A stretch of DNA of 64,000 nt, taken from positions 24,641 to 88,640 of the forward strand of contig JBPYFK010000102.1 of assembly GCA_051984675.1 (NCBI GenBank), in the 5' to 3' direction. This document shows, piece after piece, positions 26,341 to 36,157 of this stretch (position 1 is the stretch's first letter; each line of letters opens with the position of its first letter). A model generated the notes under the pieces. The model worked only from the letters and a program-made list of their open reading frames with translations. It was not told the DNA's origin and did no database searches. The DNA is from JBPYFK01 sp051984675. Lineage in GTDB: Bacteria > Actinomycetota > Actinomycetes > Mycobacteriales > Pseudonocardiaceae. A program made the translations under genes and the position numbers.

Positions 26341-29300
26341 TCAGGTCTCCTGCGGCGAATCGGTGGACTCTTCCGCCCACAGATCCGCGCTCGTCTCTGC
26401 GGTACCCGCCGTTTCGACCGCTTCGGTGGTAACGGTGGCATCAGCGGTTTCAACCGGACCAGCCGTTTCAACCGGACCAGCCGTATCAACCGCCCCAGCC
26501 GTATCAACCGCCCCAGCCGTATCGACCGGACCAGCGGTGCTTGGTGACGGCTCCTCTTGAGCGGTCACCGGCGGGCCCGCCGGGCGTCCGGTGGCCCGCC
26601 GAACCCGGCGGGCTGCCCCACCGGCCAGGCCGTTGCTCAATCCGCTCCGCGCGGCCGACACCTCCGGCTGCGCCGGGGGCGGTGTCGTGGCCGCGACCGC
26701 CGGTTCCGGCTGCGGAGTGACCGGTGTCGAACTGCCCGCAGGGCGGCTCGCCCGGCGTCGCCGGGACCTGCCGCCGTCGACACCGGCGGCGCCGGCCACC
26801 GGAGCGGCCTCGCCTGCCGCTTCCCGCTCACGCGGTGCTTCGTCGGGTCCGCGCTGCGCGCCCGCACTCGGCGGGGCTGCCGGCTCCGCCGCAGGCGCCT
26901 CCGCAGCTGTCGAGGGCGGCTCATCGGCAACCGGTGCCGGTGGCGTGGCGCTCGCGGCCGGGGCTTCGGTCGGCTCCGGCGCCACGGTCTCCGCGACCTC
27001 CGCCGCAGGCGGCGTCGCTTCTACGGGCGCCGTTTCTACAGGCGCAGCTTCTACGGGTGGCTCGGCCACCGCTGGCGCCTCGGCCACCGCTGGTGCCTCG
27101 GCTGGTGCGGTGGATTCGGCCGCTTCCGTCACGCTGCCGACTGTCGCGGCCTGGCCACCACGCCCGCGGTGACGCGACCGGCGCGAGGATCCACCGTTGC
27201 CGCCTGCCGCCGCTGCCTGACTGGGACCGCCGGTGGCCACAGCGGTCGGCTCGGTCGACACGACGAGCCCACGACCACGGCAGTGTTCGCACGTGCTGCT
27301 GTATGCCTCCAGCAGACCGGTACCCACCCGCTTGCGGGTCATCTGCACCAGTCCGAGCGACGTCACTTCGGCCACCTGGTGGCGGGTGCGGTCCCGCCCG
27401 AGGCATTCGGTGAGCCGGCGCAACACCAGGTCTCGGTTCGACTCCAGGACCATGTCGATGAAGTCGATCACGATGATCCCGCCGATGTCCCGCAGCCGTA
27501 GCTGGCGGACGATCTCTTCGGCCGCCTCCAGGTTGTTGCGGGTGACCGTCTCCTCCAGGTTTCCCCCGGAACCGGTGAACTTGCCGGTGTTGACGTCGAT
27601 CACGGTCATGGCCTCGGTCCGGTCAACGACCAGGTAGCCACCCGAGGGCAACCACACCTTGCGGTCCAGGGCCTTGGCGATCTGCTCGTTGACCCGGTGC
27701 TCGATGAACACGTCGTTCTTGCCGATGTGCTTGCTCAAGCGCGAGAGCAGGTCCGGTGCGACGTGCTGGACGTACGCCTCGATCGTGTCCCATGCCTCGT
27801 CGCCCTGAACCGCCAGCGACGAGAAGTCCTCGGTGAACAGATCCCGAATCACCTTGATCAGGAGGTCCGGCTCTTCGTAGAGCAACTGCGGGGCCTGCGC
27901 CTTCGGCGCCTCGGCCTTCTCCTTGATGACCTCCCATTGGGCCTGCAACCTGCGGACATCGCGGTCCAGCGCGTCCTCGCTGGTGCCCTCGGACGCGGTT
28001 CGAATGATCACGCCCGCGTCCTCCGGGACGATCCGCTTCAGGATCTCCTTGAGCCGCTTGCGTTCGCTGTCCGGCAACTTGCGGCTGATACCGGTCGCGC
28101 CACCGCCGGGCACGTACACCAGGAAGCGGCCCGGCAGGCTGATCTGGGTGGTCAGCCGCGCACCCTTGTGCCCCACGGGGTCCTTGGTGACCTGCACCAG
28201 CACGCTGTCCCCGGTGGACAGCGCCTGCTCGATCCGGCGGGCCTTGCCCTCCAGGCCAGCCGCGTCCCAGTCCACCTCACCGGCGTAGAGGACGGCGTTG
28301 CGGCCACGGCCGATGTCGACGAAGGCCGCCTCCATGCTCGGCAGCACGTTCTGGACCCGGCCCAGGTAGACGTTGCCGACCAGTGAGCCGCTGCCCTGCG
28401 AGGTGACGAAGTGCTCGACGAGCACGCCGTCCTCCATCACCGCGATCTGTGTGCGGTCGCCTTGTTCCCGGACCACCATCTGGCGGTCCACCGACTCGCG
28501 CCGCGCCAGGAACTCCGCCTCCGACAGCACCGGCGCGCGACGGCGGCCCGCCTCGCGACCATCCCGGCGGCGCTGCCGCTTGGCTTCCAGCCGGGTCGAG
28601 CCCTTGACGGCGCGGACCTCGTCCTCGCTTTCGCGGGTGCCCTCCGGCCGCCCGTCGCGGACATGCACGACGGTGTTCGGCGGGTCGTCTTCCCGGTTGG
28701 CCGACTCGTCGTCCGAAGTGCTCTTACGGCGGCGACGGCGCCGGCGCCGGCTCGCGCCGCCGGCCGCGTCTTCTTCGTCGCTGGGTGGCGCGGTGCTGTC
28801 AGTGCCGCTACCTGCGCCCCCCTCCGCAGCGGTCTCCGCAGGCTTCTCGTCCGCCTTCTCGGCGCTCTTCGCGGCACCGTCCTTCTTGCCGCCGGTCGTC
28901 CGCTGGCCCGACGCCGCTGCTGAGCCGTTCACGGCGTCCCTCTCCTGCGTGTCCTCCGACTCCTCGGACGGCTCACCGTCGCCTCCCCGGCCGCGCCCGC
29001 GACCCCGGCGACCCCGACGGCGGCGCCGGCGACGCCCCTGGTCAGAGTCCAGGTCGGAATCCTGGTCAGAGTCAGCCGGCTCATCCTCCTCCGGTTCGGC
29101 CGTGCCGGTCGCGGTGGCGCTGGTCGTCTCGGCCTTGTCGTCAGCAGGTTTCGACGGCGGCTGAACCCGCGCTTCCGGCTCCAGGAACATGGCCTGTGGC
29201 GGCGCGAAGACCGGCGTCACGGCACCCGACTGCAACGACTCCGCACCGCCGCTCCGGGGCGAGCCGGTCTCGGACGCACCGCCAGGGACATTCTGGCCGT

Positions 29301-29790
29301 GGGAGAAGGCACCGACCCCGGCAGCTGCGAACTGCTGCGCTCCACCGGTTCCGGCGGGCACCTGCTCGGGTGGTTGGGCGGCCCCAGCCGGTTGGTGGGA
29401 CCCCGCCGCGGCACTGGTGCCACCGGACTGGGCCGAGGCGACCTTCTCGGCTGGTTGCTCGGTGTCCTGCTCCGCCACGTCGTCATCCCCAGCTTGTGCG
29501 GCCGCAGCGGCCGACGCTTCGTCGAACTCCGCGAGTTGCTCCGGCCGCAGCGTACGCACCACGCGAAGCGCCACTTCCCGGGCGATGTTCGACTGCGCGC
29601 TGCGCACTGGCTCACCCATCTCTTCCAAGGCGGTGATGACCTCGCGACTACTGGAGCCGAGAAGTTTCGCCAGCGCGTGCACCCGGAGTTTGGCAGGCAC
29701 CTCGATAGTGCCCTGGGAGTTCTCCCTACCGTCACTAGGTGTGGGCGATGGCCCGCTGGCGCTTCCAGCGGGCGTGTCCATGTTCAACAT
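26341..29790 (-). CDS. rne: Ribonuclease E/G family endoribonuclease
   Basis: 1149 residues, the main mRNA-decay and rRNA-processing endonuclease. Residues 30-85 (KLRVHALAKLLGSSSREVIT) look like an IF2_N/S4-like small domain; then follow about 350 acidic, Pro/Ala and Arg-rich disordered residues. The catalytic part has an S1 domain (GSGSLVGNVYLGRVQNVLPS), the metal-binding VIDVNTGKFTG and IIVIDFIDM segments, and the zinc link CEHCRGRG (near 838). The C-terminal 270 residues are disordered and include tandem VDTAGA hexapeptides. The ATG at 29790 follows GGAGGAGCTGG. It sits beside the two radical-SAM-associated genes and rplU, as in relatives. Confidence 0.95.
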   Translation of the reverse strand: MLNMDTPAGSASGPSPTPSDGRENSQGTIEVPAKLRVHALAKLLGSSSREVITALEEMGEPVRSAQSNIAREVALRVVRTLRPEQLAEFDEASAAAAAQAGDDDVAEQDTEQPAEKVASAQSGGTSAAAGSHQPAGAAQPPEQVPAGTGGAQQFAAAGVGAFSHGQNVPGGASETGSPRSGGAESLQSGAVTPVFAPPQAMFLEPEARVQPPSKPADDKAETTSATATGTAEPEEDEPADSDQDSDLDSDQGRRRRRRRGRRGRGRGRGGDGEPSEESEDTQERDAVNGSAAASGQRTTGGKKDGAAKSAEKADEKPAETAAEGGAGSGTDSTAPPSDEEDAAGGASRRRRRRRRKSTSDDESANREDDPPNTVVHVRDGRPEGTRESEDEVRAVKGSTRLEAKRQRRRDGREAGRRRAPVLSEAEFLARRESVDRQMVVREQGDRTQIAVMEDGVLVEHFVTSQGSGSLVGNVYLGRVQNVLPSMEAAFVDIGRGRNAVLYAGEVDWDAAGLEGKARRIEQALSTGDSVLVQVTKDPVGHKGARLTTQISLPGRFLVYVPGGGATGISRKLPDSERKRLKEILKRIVPEDAGVIIRTASEGTSEDALDRDVRRLQAQWEVIKEKAEAPKAQAPQLLYEEPDLLIKVIRDLFTEDFSSLAVQGDEAWDTIEAYVQHVAPDLLSRLSKHIGKNDVFIEHRVNEQIAKALDRKVWLPSGGYLVVDRTEAMTVIDVNTGKFTGSGGNLEETVTRNNLEAAEEIVRQLRLRDIGGIIVIDFIDMVLESNRDLVLRRLTECLGRDRTRHQVAEVTSLGLVQMTRKRVGTGLLEAYSSTCEHCRGRGLVVSTEPTAVATGGPSQAAAAGGNGGSSRRSRHRGRGGQAATVGSVTEAAESTAPAEAPAVAEAPAVAEPPVEAAPVETAPVEATPPAAEVAETVAPEPTEAPAASATPPAPVADEPPSTAAEAPAAEPAAPPSAGAQRGPDEAPREREAAGEAAPVAGAAGVDGGRSRRRRASRPAGSSTPVTPQPEPAVAATTPPPAQPEVSAARSGLSNGLAGGAARRVRRATGRPAGPPVTAQEEPSPSTAGPVDTAGAVDTAGAVDTAGPVETAGPVETADATVTTEAVETAGTAETSADLWAEESTDSPQET
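26457..26533. repeat. 18-bp tandem repeat in the rne 3' end
   Basis: Four to five copies of a unit close to AGCCGTATCAACCGCCCC, encoding V-D-T-A-G-A and V-E-T-A-G-P hexapeptides. Copies are almost identical at the DNA level, so they are likely recent duplications. Confidence 0.8.
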
Positions 29791-29940
29791 CCAGCTCCTC
29801 CGCCCCCGGGCGCGTCCTGTCAGACGCGGCCGCGCAGGGGCATTCCGATCTTGCGTTCTCCGTCGCCCACGGGCGACAGCAATCCTTCGTATCCCCGAGT
29901 CTGCCCCCGGGAAGCCACACGGCGGGTCCGACGACGTCCG

Positions 29941-30792
29941 CTACCCGACGGTGGGCTGCCTTCGCCGGATGCCGGCCGCAGCCCGGTCCGGGGCCAACGG
30001 ATCGGCAAGCGCTCCGGCATCGTCGAGCCGGCCTTGCGCCAGCCGAGTCGCTTTCGGTACCGGTAGCGCCAGTCCGGCGACGACACGCAGGGCACTCAGT
30101 ACGTCGTCGGGCCGCACGACTGGTGTTGTCTGCCGCACGACCAACTCAAGTATCCCATACGGTTCGGATGTTTTCGGCCAATCGTCCGCACGAGAAGTCG
30201 AACCGGCAATCTCGTCACCCTCAGCGACCACCTTCGTGCTCTCCGCCGAAGTGCCGTGACCTGCGACAACGTGTGCGCTCACCACAGCTGTTCGAGCATC
30301 GATCGTGCGTCGACCGTCTTTGGTCATGCGCTCGACTTCCACCCGATCGGAAGCCAGGAACTCCGCGACTGCCGCCCGCAACTCCCGGTCTGTCACTCCC
30401 GGTAGCGCAATCCGCCAGCGGCTGAGTTCCAGGCGCTCGGCTAAGCCCCCCGATCGTGCCTCGACGGCTTCGAGGAGGTCGATTCCGTGCGGCAACGCCG
30501 CGTCCAACTCGACCCGCAGCACTTCCGGGTCGACCTTCTCGACGAGTTGCAGCTCGACGTACTCGGCCTCGCTGGCCACCCCCGTGGGCACCGCCCCCGA
30601 CCACGAGATTTTCGGATGCGGGCTGAACCCCTGGGAGTAGGCCATCGGCACACCGGCACGCCGCAGTGCGCGCTCGAACGCGCGAGCGATGTCGCGGTGT
30701 GAGGTGAATCGCAGCCGCCCCCGCTTGGCATAGCGCAACCGGAGCTTCTGCACCGGCGGCGCGGACGGGTTGGGCTCGTGCTGGCGGTTCAC
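29941..30792 (-). CDS. TIGR03936 family (DUF2344) radical-SAM-associated protein
   Basis: 283 residues. The start KLRLRYAKRGRLRFTSHRDI is diagnostic for the family, and PMAYSQGFSPHPKISWSGAV is the second conserved block. The family always accompanies the TIGR03960 radical SAM protein, either fused or adjacent as here, and probably assists it in an RNA or protein modification that is still unknown. The GTG at 30792 lies behind GGGAGGCGATG. The 150 bp upstream of rne separate it from that gene. Confidence 0.9.
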   Translation of the reverse strand: MNRQHEPNPSAPPVQKLRLRYAKRGRLRFTSHRDIARAFERALRRAGVPMAYSQGFSPHPKISWSGAVPTGVASEAEYVELQLVEKVDPEVLRVELDAALPHGIDLLEAVEARSGGLAERLELSRWRIALPGVTDRELRAAVAEFLASDRVEVERMTKDGRRTIDARTAVVSAHVVAGHGTSAESTKVVAEGDEIAGSTSRADDWPKTSEPYGILELVVRQTTPVVRPDDVLSALRVVAGLALPVPKATRLAQGRLDDAGALADPLAPDRAAAGIRRRQPTVG

Positions 30793-30983
30793 CCATCGCC
30801 TCCCGAACAACACTCGATGACCCACGATCGAGGACCGACAGGGCCGACGACTTCCGTCGGCCACAAGGACCGTACCGCGCCAGGTGGTGCGGTACTGGTC
30901 CCAACTTCTCACCGGCTTCCGGCAGCTTCCCGTCGGCCCGCGACTTCCCTTCCGGCGCAGGTCAGCCGCTGGGGGAGGGCGGG

Positions 30984-31037
30984 TTGACAGGATGGGAACC
31001 TTCCTGTCACAGGTGCAAGTGAGGTTCCCATGCTGCC
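30984..31037. repeat. Dispersed palindromic repeats, units 4 and 5
   Basis: A unit at 30984-31010 (TTGACAGG to CTGTCAC) and a shorter, inverted one at about 31017-31037 (AGGTTCCCATGCTGCC), eight bp apart. The pair lies between the two radical-SAM-associated genes. The second copy has lost part of its left arm. Confidence 0.85.
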
Positions 31038-31116
31038 ACCGGGACCACCCTGCCCGCTCCCAAACCGCCTCGCCGGCCATAGCCGGGAGCACCCGCTGCG
31101 GCCCAGGATCGGATGA

Positions 31117-33081
31117 TCAGCGTTCGCCCAGTGCCGGATTGCTCACCGGCGTCCCGCGCCCCACTGGGCTGATCGGGAGTAGCCCGCGCCCGCTGGGGCC
31201 GATCTCGATGTCCGTACCCATCGTCGGGCACACCCCGCAGTCGAAACACGGCGTCCACCGGCAGTCGTCCTGCTCCTGTGCGCTGAGGGCGTCCTGCCAG
31301 TCGGCCCACAGCCATTCCTTGTCCAGGCCCGAGTCGAGGTGGTCCCAGGGCAGGACCTCGTCCTCCTCCCGCTCGCGGGTGGTGAACCAGTCCACACTCA
31401 CGCCCAGGGGCTCCAACTGGTCGCGGGCGCAGTCCATCCACCGCTGGAACGAGAAGTGCTCGTTCCAGCCGTCGAACCGCCCGCCGGCACGCCAGACGGA
31501 CTCGATCACGTTCGCGAGCCTGCGGTCGCCACGGGACAGCAAGCCCTCGACCAGCGAGGGTTGGCCGTCGTGGTACCGCATCCCGATGCTGCGCCCCAGG
31601 CTACGGTCCGCATTGATCGCCGCACGGAGCCTGCGCAGCCGCTGGTCGATCGTCTCCGGGTCACATTGCGACGCCCATTGGAACGGTGTGTGCGGCTTGG
31701 GGACGAACCCACCGATGGAGATCGTGCACCGGATGTCCTTGCGACCCGCCGCTTCCCGTCCGGCCCGGATGACCTCCTTGGCCATCTCGGCGATCTGCAG
31801 CACGTCCTCGTCGGTCTCGGTGGGCAGGCCGCACATGAAGTAGAGCTTCACCTGTCGCCAGCCCTGGCTGAACGCGGCGGAGACGGTCCGAACGAGGTCC
31901 TCCTCGGACACCATCTTGTTGATGACCTTGCGAATCCGCTCGCTGCCCCCTTCCGGGGCGAAGGTCAGCCCGGAACGCCGACCGTTGCGGGACAGCTCAT
32001 TGGCCAGATCGACGTTGAACGCGTCCACCCGGGTCGAGGGCAGCGACAGGCTGGTGCTCGTGCCCTCGTACCGGTCCGCGAGCCCCTTGGTGATCTCGCC
32101 GATCTCGGAGTGGTCCGCGGAGCTCAACGACAGTAGGCCGACTTCCTCGAACCCGGTGTTCTTCAGCCCGCGCTGCACCATCTCCCCGATGCCTTCGATG
32201 GAGCGCTCGCGCACCGGGCGCGTGATCATGCCGGCCTGGCAGAACCGGCATCCCCGGGTGCAGCCGCGGAAGATCTCCACGCTCATCCGCTCGTGCACAC
32301 TCTCCGCCAGGGGCACCAGCGGCTGCTTCGGGTACGGCCACTGGTCGAGTTCCATCGTCGTCCGCTTGAAGACCCGGAACGGCACCCCTTCGCGGTTGGG
32401 CACCACTTCCTCGATCCGGCCGTCCGGCAGGTAGCTCACGTCGTAGAACTTGGGCACGTACACCCCACCGCCGGCTACCAGCCGCAACAGCAGTTCGTCC
32501 CGGCCGCCCGGCGAGCCCGCCGCCTTCCACTCGCGGATGATCGAGGTGATCTCCAGGACCGCTTCCTCCCCATCGCCCAGCACCACCGCGTCCAGGTAGT
32601 CCGCGATCGGCTCGGGATTGAACGCGGCATGCCCACCCGCCAGCACGATCGGGTGATCGCCGGTGCGCTCCGTCGCGCGCAGCGGGATACCCGCCAGATC
32701 GAGGGCAGTGAGCAGGTTGGTGTAGCCCAGTTCGGTGGCGAAGCTGACGCCGATGACGTCGAAGGCGCCCACCGGCCGGTGGCTGTCCACGGTGAACTGC
32801 GGGATGCCGTGCTCGCGCAGCAACGCTTCGAGATCCGGCCACACCGAGTAGGTGCGCTCAGCGAGCACGTCGTGCTGCTCGTTGAGGATCTCGTAGAGGA
32901 TCATCAATCCCTGGTTGGGCTGGCCCACCTCATACGCGTCCGGGTACATCAGGCACCAGCGGACCGCTGCCGCGTCCCAGCCTTTGACGGTGGCGTTGAG
33001 CTCACCGCCGACGTACTGAACGGGCTTGGACACCTTCGGCAACAGTGGTTCCAGCCGGTCGAACACGGACTCCACGCTCAC
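31117..33081 (-). CDS. TIGR03960 family B12-binding radical SAM protein
   Basis: 654 residues. A cobalamin-binding N-terminal domain (YPDAYEVGQPNQGLMILYEI; VIGVSFATELGYTNLLTALD) is followed by a radical SAM core whose cluster motif is RGCTRGCRFCQAGMI, near residue 260. The C-terminal extension carries a Cys cluster (PCFDCGVCPTMG). Its target is unknown; it is paired with the TIGR03936 protein in nearly all actinobacteria. The GTG at 33081 follows CTGGAGGTC; the upstream open frame is rejected. Confidence 0.92.
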   Translation of the reverse strand: MSVESVFDRLEPLLPKVSKPVQYVGGELNATVKGWDAAAVRWCLMYPDAYEVGQPNQGLMILYEILNEQHDVLAERTYSVWPDLEALLREHGIPQFTVDSHRPVGAFDVIGVSFATELGYTNLLTALDLAGIPLRATERTGDHPIVLAGGHAAFNPEPIADYLDAVVLGDGEEAVLEITSIIREWKAAGSPGGRDELLLRLVAGGGVYVPKFYDVSYLPDGRIEEVVPNREGVPFRVFKRTTMELDQWPYPKQPLVPLAESVHERMSVEIFRGCTRGCRFCQAGMITRPVRERSIEGIGEMVQRGLKNTGFEEVGLLSLSSADHSEIGEITKGLADRYEGTSTSLSLPSTRVDAFNVDLANELSRNGRRSGLTFAPEGGSERIRKVINKMVSEEDLVRTVSAAFSQGWRQVKLYFMCGLPTETDEDVLQIAEMAKEVIRAGREAAGRKDIRCTISIGGFVPKPHTPFQWASQCDPETIDQRLRRLRAAINADRSLGRSIGMRYHDGQPSLVEGLLSRGDRRLANVIESVWRAGGRFDGWNEHFSFQRWMDCARDQLEPLGVSVDWFTTREREEDEVLPWDHLDSGLDKEWLWADWQDALSAQEQDDCRWTPCFDCGVCPTMGTDIEIGPSGRGLLPISPVGRGTPVSNPALGER

Positions 33082-33157
33082 GACCTCCAGACTACTGACG
33101 GGTTTCCTCACCCCCGGGTAACGCCACCTCACGGCTCATGGCCGGTGGACACGCGTC

Positions 33158-33187
33158 AGCCGGGGTCCGTGTGCGTGGACCCCGGCT
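33158..33187 (-). terminator. Terminator after the GNAT gene
   Basis: AGCCGGGGTCC and GGACCCCGGCT form an 11-bp stem with an eight-base loop, just after the GNAT stop and before the TIGR03960 start. Confidence 0.8.
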
Positions 33188-33197
33188 GGCTGGGGGC

Positions 33198-33770
33198 TCA
33201 CAGGTCCCGGGTGAACCAGATCTTGTCGCGTACGTCGTCGTCGGCCAGCCGAAGCGCACCCGGCCAGCGCCCGCGCTCGACCCAGCCCAGTCCCTCGTAG
33301 AACCGTTCCAGATCATGACCGCTGCGTGTGATCAGCTCCAGCTTCTCCAGGCCAAGCGCCCGCCCCTGCACCAGCACCGCCTCGTGCAGCGTCCTGCCCC
33401 AGCCCTGACGTTGCAGGCCGGGGTCAACCATCAGCCACGTCAACTGCCCGGTGTGCCGCTGGGCCGGACGCTTGCCAGGGGTGAGCACGGCCACGCCGAC
33501 CGGGACGTGTTCCTGGCCGATCGTCAGCAGCCGGGCACGCTTGTTGGTGATGTCGTCGACTACCTCCGCGGCAGCCGCACGGACGTCGTCCACCGGATCG
33601 GCCGGCCTAAACCCGACCGCGCCACCGGCATCGGTCACCCGCCGCCACAACTCGGTGAGGCTGTCGACCAGCCCTGCGGGCGGCTCTTCCACCCGGTGCG
33701 GCCCGGTGGTGAGAACCTCCGAACCACGGGCGTCATTTGACGCCGTTGTCTCGTCGGGGCTCGCGTTCAC
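33198..33770 (-). CDS. GNAT family N-acetyltransferase
   Basis: 190 residues. The acetyl-CoA loop is seen as VDPGLQRQGWGRTLHEAVLVQ (Q/RxxGxG/A type), followed by LEKLELITRSGHDLERFYEG, giving the C-terminal half of the GNAT fold. The substrate is unknown. The GTG at 33770 overlaps the ndk stop (GTGA), so the two genes are translationally coupled. Confidence 0.85.
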   Translation of the reverse strand: MNASPDETTASNDARGSEVLTTGPHRVEEPPAGLVDSLTELWRRVTDAGGAVGFRPADPVDDVRAAAAEVVDDITNKRARLLTIGQEHVPVGVAVLTPGKRPAQRHTGQLTWLMVDPGLQRQGWGRTLHEAVLVQGRALGLEKLELITRSGHDLERFYEGLGWVERGRWPGALRLADDDVRDKIWFTRDL

Positions 33771-34177
33771 AGCTCCGGGAACCACAGTTTGATCTCGCGG
33801 GCGGCCGACTCCGGGGAGTCCGAGCCGTGCACCAGGTTGTACTGCACCTCCAGGCCGAAGTCACCGCGGACGCTGCCCGGGGCGGCCTTGTCGACGGGGT
33901 CGGTGCCACCGGCGATCTGCCGGAACGCGGCGATCGCCCGCGGACCTTCGACCACGGCGGCGACGACCGGGCCGGAGGTGATGAACTCGACCAGGGAGTT
34001 GTAGAACGGCTTGCCGTCGTGCTCGGCGTAGTGCTGCTCGGCGAGTTCCTTCGCGACCTGGCGCATGTCCAGCGCGACCAGCCGGAGCCCCTTGCGCTCG
34101 ATGCGGCTGATCACCTCACCGATCAGTCCGCGCTCAACGCCGTCCGGCTTCACCAAGACCAGGGTGCGCTCGCTCAC
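33767..34177 (-). CDS. ndk: Nucleoside diphosphate kinase
   Basis: 136 residues, starting at a GTG with SERTLVLVKPDGVERGLIGE. The catalytic histidine lies in YNLVHGSDSPESAAREI. It balances NTP pools. Coupled to the downstream GNAT gene. In M. tuberculosis ndk likewise lies between rne and folC/valS, with DUF4233 next to it; here an alcohol dehydrogenase gene has been inserted between ndk and the DUF4233 gene. Confidence 0.98.
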   Translation of the reverse strand: MSERTLVLVKPDGVERGLIGEVISRIERKGLRLVALDMRQVAKELAEQHYAEHDGKPFYNSLVEFITSGPVVAAVVEGPRAIAAFRQIAGGTDPVDKAAPGSVRGDFGLEVQYNLVHGSDSPESAAREIKLWFPEL

Positions 34178-34450
34178 AGGCGGGTTCTCCTTCGCGTGCC
34201 ATGGCGACGATCGCGGGGGTCGTCGGCTCTGCTTCCCCTGCCTGCGTCCGAACCGTCCACAGTGCGTCGCCTCGTTTGCTGCCAGGGTATCGATCCAGCG
34301 CACCAACCCTGGTTGCGGGGTTCCCGCGAAACAGCGCACACGGTCGTTCCGATCAATGCTTCGCCTGGCGTGGAGGGGGTGATCCGTACTAGCGTCTGGC
34401 GTACCGACCAGCCGGTCTTGATCGCGCTCACGACGTAAGGAGCGCCGCCC

Positions 34451-35557
34451 ATGCGCGCTGCAGTGCACACCGGTCCGGGAAAGCCGCTGGTAGTCGAGGA
34501 ACTCGCCGAACCGGTGCCGAAGGCCGGCGAGGTCGCCATCGACGTGGTCTCCTGCGGCGCCTGCCACACCGACCTGCACGTCCTCAAGGGCGAACTGCCG
34601 TTCCCGGTGCCCGCAGTACTCGGGCATGAGGTCGCCGGGGTGGTGGCCGAGATCGGTGCTGGCGTCGATCATGTGGCCGTCGGCGAGCGGGTCGTCACCA
34701 GCTTCATCATGCCCTGCGGCCGGTGCCGGCAATGCCGTGGCGGCAACGAGGACCTCTGCGTGAACTTCTTCGCCTACAACCGCGGCGCCGGCCAGCTCTA
34801 CGACGGGCAGACCAGACTCTTCCGCCCGGGCGGCGAACCCGTGTGGATGTACTCGATGGGCGGGTTGGCGGAGCGGGCCGTGACCCCGGCGACGTCGGTG
34901 TACCCGGTCCCCGAGGGGGTCGAGCTAGCCGAGGTCGCGTCCGTGGGCTGCTCCACGATGACCGCCTACGGCGCGCTGCGCAACGCCGCGGACGTCCGAG
35001 TCGGTGACGCCGTTGCCGTGGTCGCGACCGGCGGAGTCGGGCTGGCGTTGGTGCAGCTCGCGGCGGTGTTCGGGGCGTCAGTGATCGTGGCGGTGGACAT
35101 CGACGACGGCAAACTCGCGAACGCGCGGCAACTCGGCGCGACGCACACGGTGAACTCCGCGGCGGTCGACGCACCAGCGGCGATTCGCGAGATCACCGAT
35201 GGTCGTGGGGTCGATGTGGCCTTCGAGGCGCTCGGGAACGCGACCACCTTCGCCGTAGCCCGTGATTCCGTTGTCGAGGGTGGGCAGGTCGTCATGGTCG
35301 GCATCGCACCGGCCGGCACCACCGGCGAGATCGACCTCGCAGGGCTCGCCAAGCGCAAACTCCAGATCAAAGGCTCGTACGGCGCCAAGCCCCAACGGGA
35401 CATGCCCGTGCTGCTCGATCTGATCGCACGGGGCCGGCTGCGACCGCAGGACACCGTGAGCCGCCATTACCCGTTCGAGCAGGTCCAGGACGCGTACGAC
35501 GCGCTCCGCAAGGGTGAGGTCGTCGGCCGCGCGGTCGTCGACATCCGCCCGTCATGA
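34451..35557 (+). CDS. Zinc-dependent alcohol dehydrogenase family protein
   Basis: 368 residues of the medium-chain dehydrogenase fold. The catalytic-zinc ligands are in SCGACHTDLH and GHEVAGVVAEIG, the structural-zinc cysteines in CGRCRQCRGGNEDLC, and the NAD(P) loop is VATGGVGLALVQLAAVFGAS with the acidic DIDDGK end indicating NAD preference. The substrate is unknown (a primary alcohol or a thiol-adduct such as hydroxymethyl-mycothiol is possible). It is the only plus-strand gene between two minus-strand blocks. Confidence 0.88.
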   Translation: MRAAVHTGPGKPLVVEELAEPVPKAGEVAIDVVSCGACHTDLHVLKGELPFPVPAVLGHEVAGVVAEIGAGVDHVAVGERVVTSFIMPCGRCRQCRGGNEDLCVNFFAYNRGAGQLYDGQTRLFRPGGEPVWMYSMGGLAERAVTPATSVYPVPEGVELAEVASVGCSTMTAYGALRNAADVRVGDAVAVVATGGVGLALVQLAAVFGASVIVAVDIDDGKLANARQLGATHTVNSAAVDAPAAIREITDGRGVDVAFEALGNATTFAVARDSVVEGGQVVMVGIAPAGTTGEIDLAGLAKRKLQIKGSYGAKPQRDMPVLLDLIARGRLRPQDTVSRHYPFEQVQDAYDALRKGEVVGRAVVDIRPS

Positions 35558-35617
35558 TCGGGCGGCCCAGCGCGGTCGCCGTGATCCATGCACCCCTGTG
35601 CGGCGACCGGGCGCGAC

Positions 35618-36157
35618 TCACTCCGCAGGGGGGTAGCCGGGTGGGTGGCCGAGCTGGTCCGCCAGAAGGCCCTCGCGCATGCGCTTCGCGACGTCGCGGC
35701 GAACGTAAAGGATGTAGCCCCAGATCGCGGCGAACACCACGCCCATCGCCCCGACCGCGAGACTGACCACAAGACACGCCACGGCAACGACTTGGAGCGC
35801 GAGCGCGGCCCCAAGCCCCCAACGCCGTCGTTGCACGAACGCCGCCAGCAACATCAACACCGCCAGCACGGCAACGGCCGTGACAACGATGCCTCCCGAA
35901 ACCACGAGCAGGGCCAGAGCGAACACGATGGACTCCAGCACCAGGGTCCCCGCCATCACCCCGCGCAAGCCCTTCCACGGGTCCCGCACGTTCGGCGGTG
36001 GGACCGGAAGCCCGGCCTCCGCTGCCGGCCTGCGGCTCTCCGCCGTCTCCGAACTCTCAGCGGTCTCGGCCGCCCCGGTGGCCCCGGCGCTTTCTGCCTG
36101 CTCACCGCCGGGATTCGCCTCCAGACGTCCCGCCGGGGTGTCTTCCGGGCGACTCAT
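35618..36157 (-). CDS. DUF4233 membrane protein
   Basis: 179 residues with an acidic, Ala/Glu-rich head of about 50 residues, then four membrane helices (LVLESIVFALALLVV, TAVAVLAVLMLLAAFV, LGAALALQVVAVACLVV, VGAMGVVFAAIWGYIL) and a C-terminal DVAKRMREGLLADQLGH. The family sits directly downstream of folC throughout actinobacteria. Its ATG overlaps the folC stop (ATGA). Function unknown. Confidence 0.85.
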   Translation of the reverse strand: MSRPEDTPAGRLEANPGGEQAESAGATGAAETAESSETAESRRPAAEAGLPVPPPNVRDPWKGLRGVMAGTLVLESIVFALALLVVSGGIVVTAVAVLAVLMLLAAFVQRRRWGLGAALALQVVAVACLVVSLAVGAMGVVFAAIWGYILYVRRDVAKRMREGLLADQLGHPPGYPPAE

